This document shows, piece after piece, positions 49,652 through 57,939 of a DNA stretch of 64,000 nucleotides (its first letter is position 1; each line of letters begins with the position of its first letter). The position numbers were made by a program, and so were the translations under genes. The notes under the pieces were generated by a model, which saw only the letters and a list, made by a program, of their open reading frames with translations, was not told the origin of the DNA and ran no database searches. The stretch spans positions 134,863 to 198,862 of the forward strand of contig NZ_CP107854.1 in NCBI RefSeq assembly GCF_036013525.1. Direction: 5' to 3'. The DNA is from Nonomuraea sp. NBC_00507. Its GTDB lineage: Bacteria > Actinomycetota > Actinomycetes > Streptosporangiales > Streptosporangiaceae.

Positions 49652-51076
49652 ATGGCAGGCGACCGCGTGGCCATGCCAGCATGCCCGCGATCAGAAACCG
49701 CCGCGTGTCCGACAGGCACGCCTAAACCAACCCATCACCAGGCCCGCAAGCAGGCCCGTCATCGGGGCGGTCCGGGCGCCGGGTGGCGGCGTGTCACCGG
49801 CGTGTCGGACCGGGGCAGTTCCGCGGGGAGTCTCGCGACGGCGCAGTCGAAGGCGCCTTCGACTGCGCCGTCGAAGGCGCTGATCTTGGCGTCGGTGCCG
49901 CGTGGGATGCGCCGTGCGGCGTCGCAGAAGGCGTGGCTGTGCGCGTTGAAGGAGGATCCGGAGGTTCTGGGCCTGCGCAGCGACGGCTACGGCAACCTGA
50001 TGCGCGTGGCGCGTGACATCGCCTGGCACGCCGACTGGGCGACCTTGTGTTCGCGGCCGACCCGGGCCGGCATCGCCCAGCGGACCGGTCTGCACCCGGA
50101 CACGGTGCGGCGCTGGGTGCGCTGGCTGCGCGGGCGTGGCTGGCTCGGCACGGTCGAGGAGGGCTCCACCGCGCGTTACCGCCCTCGCCCCCGCCCCAAC
50201 TCTCATACGGTCGCGGGCAGCCTGGGCGATGACGGGCTGGGCAACCGGGCGGCGGTGTGGGTGTTGTGCGTGCGGCGCCGCGGCGCCGCGAAACCGCCTG
50301 GCCAGCGCGCTGACCAGGCGGAACGGATAACTGCACCCCCTTCTGTTACTCCCCCTGGGGGAGTAACAGACGATCCCACGCACACGCGCGAGACGCACCA
50401 CCGCCGCTTCCGTGATCATTCCCGCATTTCGCCGGCATGGCAGCTGCACACGACGCCCCGGACCAAACGCGACAGACTCGCGGCCTGCGAACGGCTCCGC
50501 CAGGAGTCGCCCGTGTTGCGGCTGATGACGGCCTGGTATCTGCGCTGGCTGCTCAAGCCCGTCCTCGAGGCGGGCGCGACGGTGGCGGACGTGCTGCATG
50601 CGCTGGACGTGCGTGAGGACGACAGCCGGTGGACGTACACGTGGTTGAGCACGGCCGAGATCCGGCATCCGGCAGGCTGGGTGCGGCATCGGTTGTCGGC
50701 GTGGATCGGGCCGGACGGCCGCGTGCTGCCGTTGCCGTCGCAGCGGCGGGCGGCGGCCGAGGTCCGGCGGCGTGCTGCGCAGCAGGCTCCGGCGTGGTCG
50801 CATGCGGTGCTGGCGGCGGAGAAGGGGCTGAAACCGCCAGAGCTCGAGCCGAGGATGTCGCCGGCAGAGGCAACGGCCCCGGCTCCTCGGGCGGGAGAGG
50901 CTGCTCTCGACCGGGATGACATGAGCCACACGCGGGGCGCCGCTCTGGCGCGCATGCTGCTGGAAAAGCGCGGGCTCCCCACGATCAACCGGCTCAAGCT
51001 GTCGCGGCGGGATGACTGGCGCGAGGAGTTGGAGCGCCGGCGCCGGTTCGCCGAGGCCTCCGCCCAGCGACGGTGA
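49652..51076 (+). CDS. Plasmid replication initiator-like winged-helix protein
   Basis: A 474-aa protein. The core at about residues 85-160 (GMRRAASQKAWLCALKEDPE, then RAGIAQRTGLHPDTVRRWVRW and LRGRGWLGTVEEG) is a winged helix of the type seen in actinobacterial plasmid Rep proteins, and the C-terminal half is helical and basic. AGGAGG lies 10 nt before the chosen ATG. Two perfect palindromes sit inside the gene. Replication initiation is inferred from this resemblance and needs a family search. Confidence 0.6.
   Translation: MAGDRVAMPACPRSETAACPTGTPKPTHHQARKQARHRGGPGAGWRRVTGVSDRGSSAGSLATAQSKAPSTAPSKALILASVPRGMRRAASQKAWLCALKEDPEVLGLRSDGYGNLMRVARDIAWHADWATLCSRPTRAGIAQRTGLHPDTVRRWVRWLRGRGWLGTVEEGSTARYRPRPRPNSHTVAGSLGDDGLGNRAAVWVLCVRRRGAAKPPGQRADQAERITAPPSVTPPGGVTDDPTHTRETHHRRFRDHSRISPAWQLHTTPRTKRDRLAACERLRQESPVLRLMTAWYLRWLLKPVLEAGATVADVLHALDVREDDSRWTYTWLSTAEIRHPAGWVRHRLSAWIGPDGRVLPLPSQRRAAAEVRRRAAQQAPAWSHAVLAAEKGLKPPELEPRMSPAEATAPAPRAGEAALDRDDMSHTRGAALARMLLEKRGLPTINRLKLSRRDDWREELERRRRFAEASAQRR
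49837..49872. repeat. 36-bp perfect palindrome inside the Rep-like gene
   Basis: Arms GACGGCGCAGTCGAAGGC and its exact complement with no spacer. It codes for part of an Ala/Ser/Lys-rich linker, so amino acid sequence does not explain it. Confidence 0.75.
50342..50370. repeat. 29-bp palindrome inside the Rep-like gene
   Basis: Arms TCTGTTACTCCCCC and GGGGGAGTAACAGA around a single T. It lies in a linker region of the protein. Confidence 0.75.
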
Positions 51077-51079
51077 ACG

Positions 51080-51406
51080 GTGGACTACGCCGAGGGCGTC
51101 GAGCTGCTGCGCGATGCCCTGGCGCGGGCCGGGCCGCGGGCGGCCGAGGCGCTCCGCAGGCACGAGCAGGATGAAGTTCGCCGGCGCGAGCGCCGGGCAC
51201 GGCTGCAGGACCCGAATCGGTGGGCGCGGGCCGATGCGGCCGCGGTTGCGTCGATCGAGAACGCCGCGCTGGAGCGAGCGACAGGGGTGCGTGAGCGATG
51301 GGCGGAACAGCAGCAGGCGTCGGATGAGCAGGAGCGACGCCGAGCGGAGTCGTTGGCCCGGGCGCGTGCACGGGCGCGACGGGAACGCGGGGAGCACAGC
51401 GCGTGA
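51080..51406 (+). CDS. Charged coiled-coil protein
   Basis: A 108-aa Arg/Glu/Ala-rich protein (LLRDALARAGPRAAEALRRH, ERRARLQDPNRWARADAAAV), probably one long helix. The GTG start is 3 bp after the Rep-like stop, so the two are co-translated. Confidence 0.55.
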   Translation: MDYAEGVELLRDALARAGPRAAEALRRHEQDEVRRRERRARLQDPNRWARADAAAVASIENAALERATGVRERWAEQQQASDEQERRRAESLARARARARRERGEHSA

Positions 51407-51956
51407 TGCCCGACCCCCCGACGAGAGGCGCCGGCTCACCGGCGGCCGCGGCACGTGGCTCACGGTGGCCAGGGCGTTCGGGCGACGCGGGCCGTCGTGG
51501 TTGTTCGGGTAAGGGGGAGGGGCCCATGGCGGGCTGGCTCGCCGATGAGCCAGGCGGTGCCGGGACGGTGTGCGGCTTCCGCGGCGTTCGTCGCTGTACA
51601 CCGCCGGGCGTGGTGACTCGGGCGTGGCGGTGCCCTGCTGAGTGGTCGTCCTGTCGCTGCCCGCCGTCGTGGTCGTCCATGTCCGGTTCCTCCTCGTGGG
51701 GATCAGTCCGGGAGGCGTGCCGGGGGAGGCGTGAGCGCGTGGATGGCGGCTTACCGGCGGGCCGCCGGCGCTGGGCATGGAGGGCCTGGTGGTCGTCCGC
51801 GGTCGGGCGGGTGGCCCGGGCGCGACCGGGATGATGTCGGTCAGGTGGCGTACGCGCGCACGGGGCGGCATGGACGTCTTCGCCGGCGGTCGAGTGGTAC
51901 CTCCTCGAGGCTCCAGGGCGGTTCGACAGGTTCGGCTGGGGGTGCGGGGTGCGTGG
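51407..51956. other. Gene-poor stretch with GC palindromes
   Basis: Palindrome copy GCGCCGGCTCACCGGCGGCC near 51428 and an opposed, degenerate copy near 51748 (TTACCGGCGGGCCGCCGGCG). No gene supported. Confidence 0.45.
51428..51450 (+). repeat. GC palindrome repeat copy
   Basis: Full-length match to the family core including the flanking GGCCGCGG. Confidence 0.65.
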
Positions 51957-52229
51957 TCATCTGGTTCTGGCTTGCCCTGTGCCTGTGCAGTGCGCGCACG
52001 TGTCGTCGCCGTCGCGATGCGCGTTGCGACATGTCGCCACCTCGTCCATGATCATCCGGAGTAGCCAGTCCAGGTGCCCGGCCTGAAGGCGGGCTGGCTG
52101 GCGGCCGCCGTTGTCGTGTTCGATGATCAGGGAGGCCACGGCGGGCTCGTCGTCGGTTGGGTAAGTGTTGACCAGCGAGTGCAGGGCCGTGGCCAGTGCC
52201 GCTGCGGTGATCTCGCTCTCGTCCATCAT
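51957..52229 (-). CDS. Small zinc-ribbon-like protein
   Basis: A 90-aa protein with an acidic N-terminus (MMDESEITAAALATALHSLV) and a C-terminal CRNAH / CAHCTGTGQ cluster that could hold zinc. GGAGG lies before the ATG. It is the last gene of the operon starting at 53534. Confidence 0.6.
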   Translation of the reverse strand: MMDESEITAAALATALHSLVNTYPTDDEPAVASLIIEHDNGGRQPARLQAGHLDWLLRMIMDEVATCRNAHRDGDDTCAHCTGTGQARTR

Positions 52230-52251
52230 GGAGTTTCCTCCGCGCCCCTGT

Positions 52252-52563
52252 TTAGCGTCGGACGATCAGAATGAGATCGTCGGGGTTGTCGGCTTGTTCT
52301 GTGGTTGCCGCGTGGGCGAGGTGGGCGAGTTCGTCAAGCAACGCGGCCAGGCGTTCTGCGGCGGGTCCGGCGGGTGACTCACAGGCTGCCAGCGCCGCGT
52401 GGAACTGGTCGACGGTGCAGGCCTGGGCCGTGCCCAGATTCAGCTCGTGCGGGGTGTAGGGGAGCGCCAGAAGCGCCTCCAGCTCGTGTCCGCGCACGCT
52501 GCTGGTGTGGACGGCCGCGACGATGCGGCCGCGGGTGCGGTTACAGGCGGTCAGCATCCACAT
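52252..52563 (-). CDS. Hypothetical protein
   Basis: A 103-aa protein, helical in its C-terminal half (ERLAALLDELAHLAHAATTE). Third gene of a four-gene minus-strand operon. No family is recognised. Confidence 0.55.
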   Translation of the reverse strand: MWMLTACNRTRGRIVAAVHTSSVRGHELEALLALPYTPHELNLGTAQACTVDQFHAALAACESPAGPAAERLAALLDELAHLAHAATTEQADNPDDLILIVRR

Positions 52564-52569
52564 GTGAGG

Positions 52570-53259
52570 TCACCTGCCGTACGTGCAATCGCAGAGCCAG
52601 CACCCAAGATCGGCGCTGTGGGCGTCGAGGCCGTGGCCGCAGTCGCGAGGGCACGGCAGGGGTGGACCGTCGACCAGGCGCTTGAGGTCGTCGGCTTCGG
52701 CGCGGTGGTCGCTCCAGGCTCCTGCGGGGCTGTAGATGCGGTCGGCGGTGTTGCCGGCGGCGAGGGCCTCTTCCTGGCTGAGGGTGCCGACCTCGATCGG
52801 CAGGTCGCCGGCCTCGGCCTCGACTCGTGCGAGCGCGCGATGGACGAGGTCGTCCATCGTCTCGGTGTGGCCGTGCGCGATGTCGGTGGCGTCGATGAAG
52901 AGGACGAGCGGGTAGTGGCCCGGCTGATCGTCGAAGAGGTGGAAGACGGGCATGACGGAGGGGTCGGTGGCGTCGACGCGGGCGGCCGCGGCGGCCAGGC
53001 GCTCGATGAGGTCCTGTGCGGCGGCGCGGGGCAGGGGCGCGGCGGTCTTGACGGTGACGAGCAGCGGCACCGTCAGTGGCAGCGGCGTCGGGTCGGGCAC
53101 GGTGTGCTCCCTTGCGGCGGAACGGTCGAGGACGAGGGCGGTCGGGCTGTGCGGCAGGGTAGCGGGGCTATGTCGGCAGCTGGGGACGATCGGCAGGTCC
53201 CCGAGGAACGAGGGCTCCACGGGGACGCGTGGTTGATGGATGGACGAAGCAGTGATCAT
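52570..53259 (-). CDS. Hypothetical protein with C-terminal Cys cluster
   Basis: A 229-aa protein. The region from residue 60 (LPLTVPLLVTVKTAAPLPRA) is alpha/beta with FHLFDDQPGHYPLVLFIDAT, and the C-terminus has C-P-R-D-C-G-H and CWLCDC, a likely zinc site. The ATG overlaps the previous stop (ATGA), supporting this start; a GTG at 53100 with AAGGGAG upstream is an alternative. Confidence 0.55.
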   Translation of the reverse strand: MITASSIHQPRVPVEPSFLGDLPIVPSCRHSPATLPHSPTALVLDRSAAREHTVPDPTPLPLTVPLLVTVKTAAPLPRAAAQDLIERLAAAAARVDATDPSVMPVFHLFDDQPGHYPLVLFIDATDIAHGHTETMDDLVHRALARVEAEAGDLPIEVGTLSQEEALAAGNTADRIYSPAGAWSDHRAEADDLKRLVDGPPLPCPRDCGHGLDAHSADLGCWLCDCTYGR

Positions 53260-53534
53260 GCCCGGTTGCGGGGAAGCGGCTCGCGGTACTGTGCCCGCCG
53301 CTCCACCAGGAGGCCGCCGCGCGCCCAGCCGTACATGGCTGCTATGAGCACGAGGAGGACTGTGCGGGGAGGGTGGGGCTGGCCGGTGTCGGCGGTGACT
53401 GCGAGGACGAATGCGCTGCCCACCATGGGGAGGGTCAGGAGAGCCGGGGCACGGTGGCCGTAGAACCCGGTCAGCGAGGTCGCGAAGAAGTTCACGGTCA
53501 GGAAGAGAGCCCAGTGGGGGAGAAAGAGGGTCAT
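53256..53534 (-). CDS. Small membrane protein
   Basis: A 92-aa protein with three hydrophobic segments (LFLPHWALFLTVNFFATSL, LTLPMVGSAFVLAV, VLLVLIAAMYGWA). TAGGAGA is 6 nt before the chosen ATG. First gene of its operon, 27 bp behind a TGATGTATT-class box. Confidence 0.65.
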   Translation of the reverse strand: MTLFLPHWALFLTVNFFATSLTGFYGHRAPALLTLPMVGSAFVLAVTADTGQPHPPRTVLLVLIAAMYGWARGGLLVERRAQYREPLPRNRA

Positions 53535-53560
53535 CGTCGTTCTCCTAAACACCATTTAAA

Positions 53561-53575
53561 TAGTAAAATACATCA
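53561..53575 (-). promoter_or_regulatory. TGATGTATT-class box
   Basis: Minus strand reads TGATGTATTTTACTA followed by TTTAAAT. Confidence 0.6.
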
Positions 53576-54026
53576 AATAAGGTAGGAGTCAATGCTTTGG
53601 TTCACGTCGTTTTTAGTGCCCTGGGGGCGGGCCTGTTGAGCGATCACGCGGCGTGGTCGCACGAGTGTGGCCCTCCCGGCGGCCACGGCGTCCAGGCGAC
53701 GGCGCTCAGCGGGGGCCGCCGCGGGTGATTCAAGGGACCGGTGACGGGTGGCCCTGGGCCCTGATGAGATACCAGCAGGTGCCTGTTGCGTGGCCGGGCT
53801 CACCGGCGGACCGCCGGCGCAGAAGCCTCGAGGCCTTGGCGGGTGACGTGGGTCCTGGCCTCCGAGCGTGCGCGGGCTGCGTACGGGGCAGCGTGCGGGG
53901 ACGGCCCTGTCATCTCACGGCGGCCCTTGGGCAGGGCCGGTCGGCGGCAGGGCTGGGGTCGGAGGTGCTCGAGCGAGGCGCGGTCTGCCGGCTTCTTCGG
54001 TCGGTGAGATAGCCGTTTGAGCATGT
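53576..54026. other. Divergent intergenic region with GC palindrome
   Basis: About 450 bp between two divergent operons. A palindrome copy (CCGGGCTCACCGGCGGACCGCC) lies near 53794. No gene supported. Confidence 0.45.
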
Positions 54027-54048
54027 TAGATGTATTGCATCTGATTGG
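54027..54048 (+). promoter_or_regulatory. TGTATTGCAT-class box
   Basis: Plus strand reads AGATGTATTGCATCTGATTGG, combining the start of the TGATGTATT box with the TTGCAT box. It precedes the chain of small genes that begins near 54106. Confidence 0.55.
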
Positions 54049-54105
54049 TTTGTCTGCGTAGCCTCATGCCGTCTCGCCCCCGTCCGGCGCCGAGAGGAGA
54101 GCCGC

Positions 54106-54591
54106 GTGTACGACCCGATCATCGTCCACGGGTTGAACGTCTGGCCGGAACGCGAGAGCGAAGCTGCCCCGCGGTTGCCGGAACGGGAGGGCGCGCGAGG
54201 TGATCAGCGCTCGGACGCTCGCCGAGGTGGTCGGCCATGCGATGAGTGCGGGCATGACGCCCGCCGAAGTCACCGCCGCGGTGGTTCGCGCGCTGGGCGA
54301 GCACAGCATCGGCCAGGTCACCGTGCCCGGAGAGGACCTGGCCGTGCTGGTCGAGGTCGCCGCCAGTTACCTCGACATGTGCGAGCCGCCGCCCGAGCGG
54401 GAGACGGCCGCGCTCGAATCCATCCGCGCTCACCTTCAAGGGCTGGCATGACGCGCCGTCTCACCGTCGGCCGCCTGGCGGTCTGCGTCGAGCCGCGAGA
54501 TCTGTGGGTCGGCGTCTACATCGCCCCGGACTCGGTCTACATGCTCCTTTTCCCCATGCTCGTCTTCCGCTGGAGGAGGAGGCCCCGTTGA
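54106..54591 (+). CDS. Possible first gene of small-gene chain; boundaries unclear
   Basis: A GTG-initiated frame starting MYDPIIVHGLNVWPERESE. The first 30 residues look coding, but the middle is an Arg/Gly-rich reading of the better-supported gene at 54200, and the last 47 residues equal the separate gene at 54448. It may be a short peptide whose stop was lost, or a single 161-aa protein. Confidence 0.3.
   Translation: MYDPIIVHGLNVWPERESEAAPRLPEREGARGDQRSDARRGGRPCDECGHDARRSHRRGGSRAGRAQHRPGHRARRGPGRAGRGRRQLPRHVRAAARAGDGRARIHPRSPSRAGMTRRLTVGRLAVCVEPRDLWVGVYIAPDSVYMLLFPMLVFRWRRRPR
54200..54451 (+). CDS. Small helical protein
   Basis: An 83-aa protein (ARTLAEVVGHAMSAGMTPAE, then VTVPGEDLAVLVEVAASYLD), all helical. 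GTG start with GCGAGG close upstream. Its stop overlaps the next ATG (ATGA). Confidence 0.6.
   Translation: MISARTLAEVVGHAMSAGMTPAEVTAAVVRALGEHSIGQVTVPGEDLAVLVEVAASYLDMCEPPPERETAALESIRAHLQGLA
54448..54591 (+). CDS. 47-aa protein
   Basis: Starts MTRRLTVGRLAVCVEPRDLW and has a hydrophobic C-terminal half (VGVYIAPDSVYMLLFPMLVF) before an Arg-rich end. It resembles short proteins found in actinobacterial phage and plasmid gene chains. It overlaps both neighbours by 4 nt. Confidence 0.55.
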   Translation: MTRRLTVGRLAVCVEPRDLWVGVYIAPDSVYMLLFPMLVFRWRRRPR

Positions 54592-55382
54592 ATACCGCCA
54601 CCTTGTACGACGCGCTCGAACGGCACTACCGTAAGCCCCGCGCTGTCCGCGATGGGGAGATCTTGCTTCGCGAAGTCGAAGCCCCGGGCACGCCGCCCGG
54701 GGCCGGCGGGCGGGCGGACCTGGTCCGGATCGGGCTGTGGCCCTCCCGCGGCCTGGCGCTCGATGTGCACGAGCTCAAGGTCTCGCGTGCTGACTGGCTG
54801 CGAGAGCTTGCCGACCCCGGCAAGGCCGAGGCCTGGTGGCCGTACGCCTCGCGTTTTTGGGTCGTTGCCCCCGCGGGCGTCGTCCAGCAGAACGAGCTGC
54901 CCGCCGGCTGGGGGCTGATGGAGCCTCCCGCCACCGCGAGCCGGCGCCGGTTCAGGGTCGTGGTGGAGGCGGAGGCGAAGGAGCCGGCGCTCACGCTGGA
55001 GCTGCTGGCCACCTTGGTCAGACGGACGGACAACGCCCGCTTGACCGAGATGGACCAACTGCGTGAGCAGCACCGCGACGCGCTCTACAAGGCCGTCACC
55101 GACGCCCGGGAGCGTGCGGCCCGTCATGCGGCCGAGGACGTGCCGCGTCGCTTGGCCCTGCTCGAACAGGTGGAGAAGCTGATCGGGGCCACGCTCGACG
55201 ACTACGCCTGGGGCGATGGCACTCGCCTGGACCGGATGAGTCCGCACGAGTTGGCGACCGCGCTCGTCGACTGCGGTGACCACATCCGGCTTCAGCAGCG
55301 GCAGGCGCGTGTGGAGGAGCTGACGGGCCGTCTGGCCAAGACGGCGAACCTCGTGCTCGAGGCGATGCGCAAAGGTGGGTGA
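54588..55382 (+). CDS. MmcB-like PD-(D/E)XK nuclease-fold protein
   Basis: A 264-aa protein. RADLVRIGLWPSRGLALDVHELKVSRADW holds a D-x(n)-E-L-K catalytic signature of the PD-(D/E)XK fold, followed by YASRFWVVAPAGVV, as in the MmcB DNA-repair family and related phage proteins; the C-terminal third is a long helix. The TTG start overlaps the previous stop and has GGAGGAGGAGG upstream. Role in DNA repair or processing is inferred. Confidence 0.6.
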   Translation: MNTATLYDALERHYRKPRAVRDGEILLREVEAPGTPPGAGGRADLVRIGLWPSRGLALDVHELKVSRADWLRELADPGKAEAWWPYASRFWVVAPAGVVQQNELPAGWGLMEPPATASRRRFRVVVEAEAKEPALTLELLATLVRRTDNARLTEMDQLREQHRDALYKAVTDARERAARHAAEDVPRRLALLEQVEKLIGATLDDYAWGDGTRLDRMSPHELATALVDCGDHIRLQQRQARVEELTGRLAKTANLVLEAMRKGG

Positions 55383-55387
55383 CGGCA

Positions 55388-55489
55388 GTGGACGGGCGTG
55401 AACGGCAGGACGTGAACGAGCGCGCCAAGCTCGCGCTCATGGTGGCGGCGGACGAGCTGCTGCCGTCAGCGTCGGAGGTGGTCTGGTGA
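55388..55489 (+). CDS. 33-aa protein
   Basis: GTG start; helical peptide (VNERAKLALMVAADELLPSA). Its stop overlaps the next GTG, so it belongs to the coupled chain. No family is recognised. Confidence 0.45.
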   Translation: MDGRERQDVNERAKLALMVAADELLPSASEVVW

Positions 55490-55713
55490 TCCGCCGCTTC
55501 TGGCGCTGGTTGTTCGAGCCCGTTACGCGACCGTTCGCCCCGGGCTTCGTCGCTTTCCTCGCCGCTTTGTCACTGACGACCTTCTCGGTTTCGCTCTGGT
55601 TTGTCTGGTACGCGTTGGAGACGGGGAACGGCCACGTCCTGCTCATCGTCGCCGTGTTTGCGGTTCTCGGGCTCGCCGATCTGGTCCGCAGATTGATGAG
55701 GTCGTCCCGGTGA
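55486..55713 (+). CDS. Small membrane protein
   Basis: A 75-aa protein with two membrane segments (PGFVAFLAALSLTTFSVSLW and VLLIVAVFAVLGLADLV) and Arg-rich ends. GGAGG lies upstream of the overlapping GTG. Confidence 0.65.
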   Translation: MIRRFWRWLFEPVTRPFAPGFVAFLAALSLTTFSVSLWFVWYALETGNGHVLLIVAVFAVLGLADLVRRLMRSSR

Positions 55714-55859
55714 ACGCGACAGTAACCGTCCTCTCCGGCGAGGGCGAAACCGAGCAGCTCCTCGCGTTCGCCCGCGAAGTGGCGGCGCTCGAACGCCACT
55801 ACCGCCAACCCGGCGGCGTCCGCGACGGCGTGATCCTCCTGCCGGTGGTGCCCCAGTGA
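55710..55859 (+). CDS. 49-aa protein
   Basis: GTG start overlapping the previous stop; the sequence includes GEGETEQLLAFAREVAALER and HYRQPGGVRDGVILLP. The last block echoes HYRKPRAVRDGEILL of the nuclease-fold gene at 54588, so the two share a segment. Confidence 0.5.
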   Translation: MNATVTVLSGEGETEQLLAFAREVAALERHYRQPGGVRDGVILLPVVPQ

Positions 55860-56758
55860 GGTGGTATCCGGTTCGCACCAGCACCGAGTACCCACGCCCC
55901 GAACCCGGCCAGCTCATCGCCTTGCGCCACGCCGTGTGGCGAGTTGAAAAGGTACAGGACCTGCCACTGAGCGACACCGACCGGGACAAGTGGCTGGACG
56001 CCGGGATGCCCAACATAGCCACTTGGCGGCGGCGCCCCTACCGCGTTCGCGCTCAGTGGGTCGCTGGCGCCAAACCGGAGTGGCTCACCGCCGCCCAGAC
56101 CAGCGCCCAGATGGACATCCCTGCTGACACCTACATGACCTGGCACGTATACGAAGGGGGCCGGTGGCCGCAGTGCTCCTGCTGTGGCGAGCCGATGCCA
56201 TGCTGGGCCGAACTGGAGGACGAGCAGATCACCGCCAGCCTGAACCGGGTCGCCAAGATGGAGGCGATCCCGCCGGGAGCGTGCTGGGCCTGCGCCGAAC
56301 CGATCACCACCAGGCAGAAATCCATCACCTACCCCGGCGACAACCTCGACCTGCCCGGCGGGCAAGAGCCGCGCTTCCACATCCGTTCCCGATGCCGCTC
56401 CTTCGCGGAGCGGTACGAGGAGCAGTGGCTGGCGGCAGACCCACGTCGCCAGCGGCTACTGACCTGGCCATCGTGCGGCGGCATCCTGCTTGTGCACGCC
56501 GACGGCGACAGCGAGTGCGTGGTGGGCCGGGACCCACTCGGCCGTGACCGCGAGCCAGTCCCGGACTGCCGGGGACACGACACCCACGACCACAGCGTGT
56601 CCGTCGCCTGCTACGTGCGGGACGACTACTTCGCCGGCTTCTGGACCGATCGCTGCCCGCGCGGTTGCGATCCACGCAATCACCCGGGGGCGGCGCCGCG
56701 ACGACGCCCTGAACGACGGTTCCCGGACCCGTTGGTACAGGAAGGGGAACTCCGCTGA
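55856..56758 (+). CDS. Cys-rich hypothetical protein
   Basis: A 300-aa protein with several zinc-type pairs: CSCCGEPMPCWAEL near residue 106, CWACAEP near 145 and CPRGC near 270. N-terminal YPRPEPGQLIALRHAVWRVE looks like a small beta-barrel. Its GTG overlaps the previous stop. Probably a nucleic-acid-linked zinc protein; no family is recognised. Confidence 0.62.
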   Translation: MRWYPVRTSTEYPRPEPGQLIALRHAVWRVEKVQDLPLSDTDRDKWLDAGMPNIATWRRRPYRVRAQWVAGAKPEWLTAAQTSAQMDIPADTYMTWHVYEGGRWPQCSCCGEPMPCWAELEDEQITASLNRVAKMEAIPPGACWACAEPITTRQKSITYPGDNLDLPGGQEPRFHIRSRCRSFAERYEEQWLAADPRRQRLLTWPSCGGILLVHADGDSECVVGRDPLGRDREPVPDCRGHDTHDHSVSVACYVRDDYFAGFWTDRCPRGCDPRNHPGAAPRRRPERRFPDPLVQEGELR

Positions 56759-56952
56759 TGGCCAGCCTGCCGCGAGTCGCCAGGGAGTCGGTGCTGTGCC
56801 CTGGGCACCGCGAGCGTGCGCCGGTGCGCAGGCGACGTCCTCGTCGAGCGCGCCGGCACGCGGTGGTTTCCTCTTTGCTCGGCGCCGGCTCACCGGCGAC
56901 TGCGGCGTCCAGGCGGCGCTGCCCTGGGCCGGATCGCTGGATCACTGCGTAG
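56758..56952 (+). CDS. Small Arg-rich protein running into a repeat
   Basis: A 64-aa frame (MASLPRVARESVLCPGHRER) whose ATG overlaps the previous stop (TGATG). The last third is coded by a copy of the GC palindrome (GAGSPATAAS), so the original C-terminus may have been replaced. Confidence 0.4.
   Translation: MASLPRVARESVLCPGHRERAPVRRRRPRRARRHAVVSSLLGAGSPATAASRRRCPGPDRWITA
56881..56900 (+). repeat. GC palindrome repeat copy
   Basis: GGCGCCGGCTCACCGGCGAC; an opposed copy (GGCTGGTGAGCCGGTGCC) lies near 57193, bounding a 330-bp unit. Confidence 0.6.
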
Positions 56953-57475
56953 ATGGACCGGTGGCCGGTGGTCCGAGGGACCGGAGTATGGCTCTGGCCG
57001 GCCTGGCTGCAGCGGCCGGTCGGCTGCCTCTTCGGCGGTCGGCGAGTGGGCCGGTGCGGGTGACATCGGGTGGTGTGGGCGAGGGGCGTGCTCGGCAGGG
57101 GGAGCGGGCTCTCGGTGGTGTCCTTGTCATGGCCGGCTCGGGCGTGGTCCGGGGTTGCCTGGTGGTGGTCCTGCGACCGACGCTCGGTGCGGCGGCTGGT
57201 GAGCCGGTGCCTGCCGGGGCTTCTCGGCGCCTGGCGGGTGGCCTGCGTGGGGCCGGGTTCAAACGCCGGCGGCCCGCGGAGGCGCAGGGCGCCCTCACTG
57301 GGGTGGTGAGTTTGCGCCTGCTGTGCTGTGGGTGTGGGGTCTTGGCGTGCCTGGATGGTGCTGCCGGGCGCTGCCTGTTGTACGGCGGCGGTCAGGGCCG
57401 GGGCGCCAGACGATTGAGGGACCACGGGGCGGCCTTGGCGTCGGGAGGCACGGGATGCTCGAGGATCTCCCGCGG
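56953..57475. other. Gene-poor stretch between repeat copies
   Basis: No convincing gene; very GC-rich with frames open on several strands. Confidence 0.45.
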
Positions 57476-57808
57476 GCGCCGGTTCACCGGCGGCCGCGGT
57501 ACGCCGGCACTCGGAGGCGGCACGCGATGTTCCAGGCGACCCGGCGTGAAGCGACACGGGCGGCCGCGCAGGCCTCGCTCGCCAGGAGCTCGGCACCGGA
57601 GTCCGGCAGTTGATCTGGGAGAACGCTTATGGGAACGGGGCCTTGTCCGGCGCCGCACCAGCGATGCAGAGCAGCGTACGCCCGAAAGGCGCCGACGCTC
57701 TGCGGCTGGCCGGCGTGGGGTGGTGCTCGTCCGCGGGCCCTCGGCGGCGTTGGCGACGCGATCCTGGGTTGGGTTGCTGCAGCTGGCGCCGGCGGCCGCC
57801 GGTGAGCC
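57476..57808 (+). repeat. Long interspersed repeat element, copy B
   Basis: Matches 1806-2127 in opposite orientation over its whole length. Bounded on the left by GCCGGTTCACCGGCGGCCGC and on the right by GCGGCCGCCGGTGAGCCGGC, which are inverted repeats of each other. Confidence 0.7.
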
Positions 57809-57939
57809 GGCGCCGCGGCGGTTTGTTGGCGGCCGGGGGCGGCGCGGATGCGGCGGTCTGGGACCGGTGGCGGGTGGCCCCGGGGATTGGAGCGCGGCTC
57901 GGCGATGCTCCGGGGGCCGACCGTCAGAGATTGGAACTG

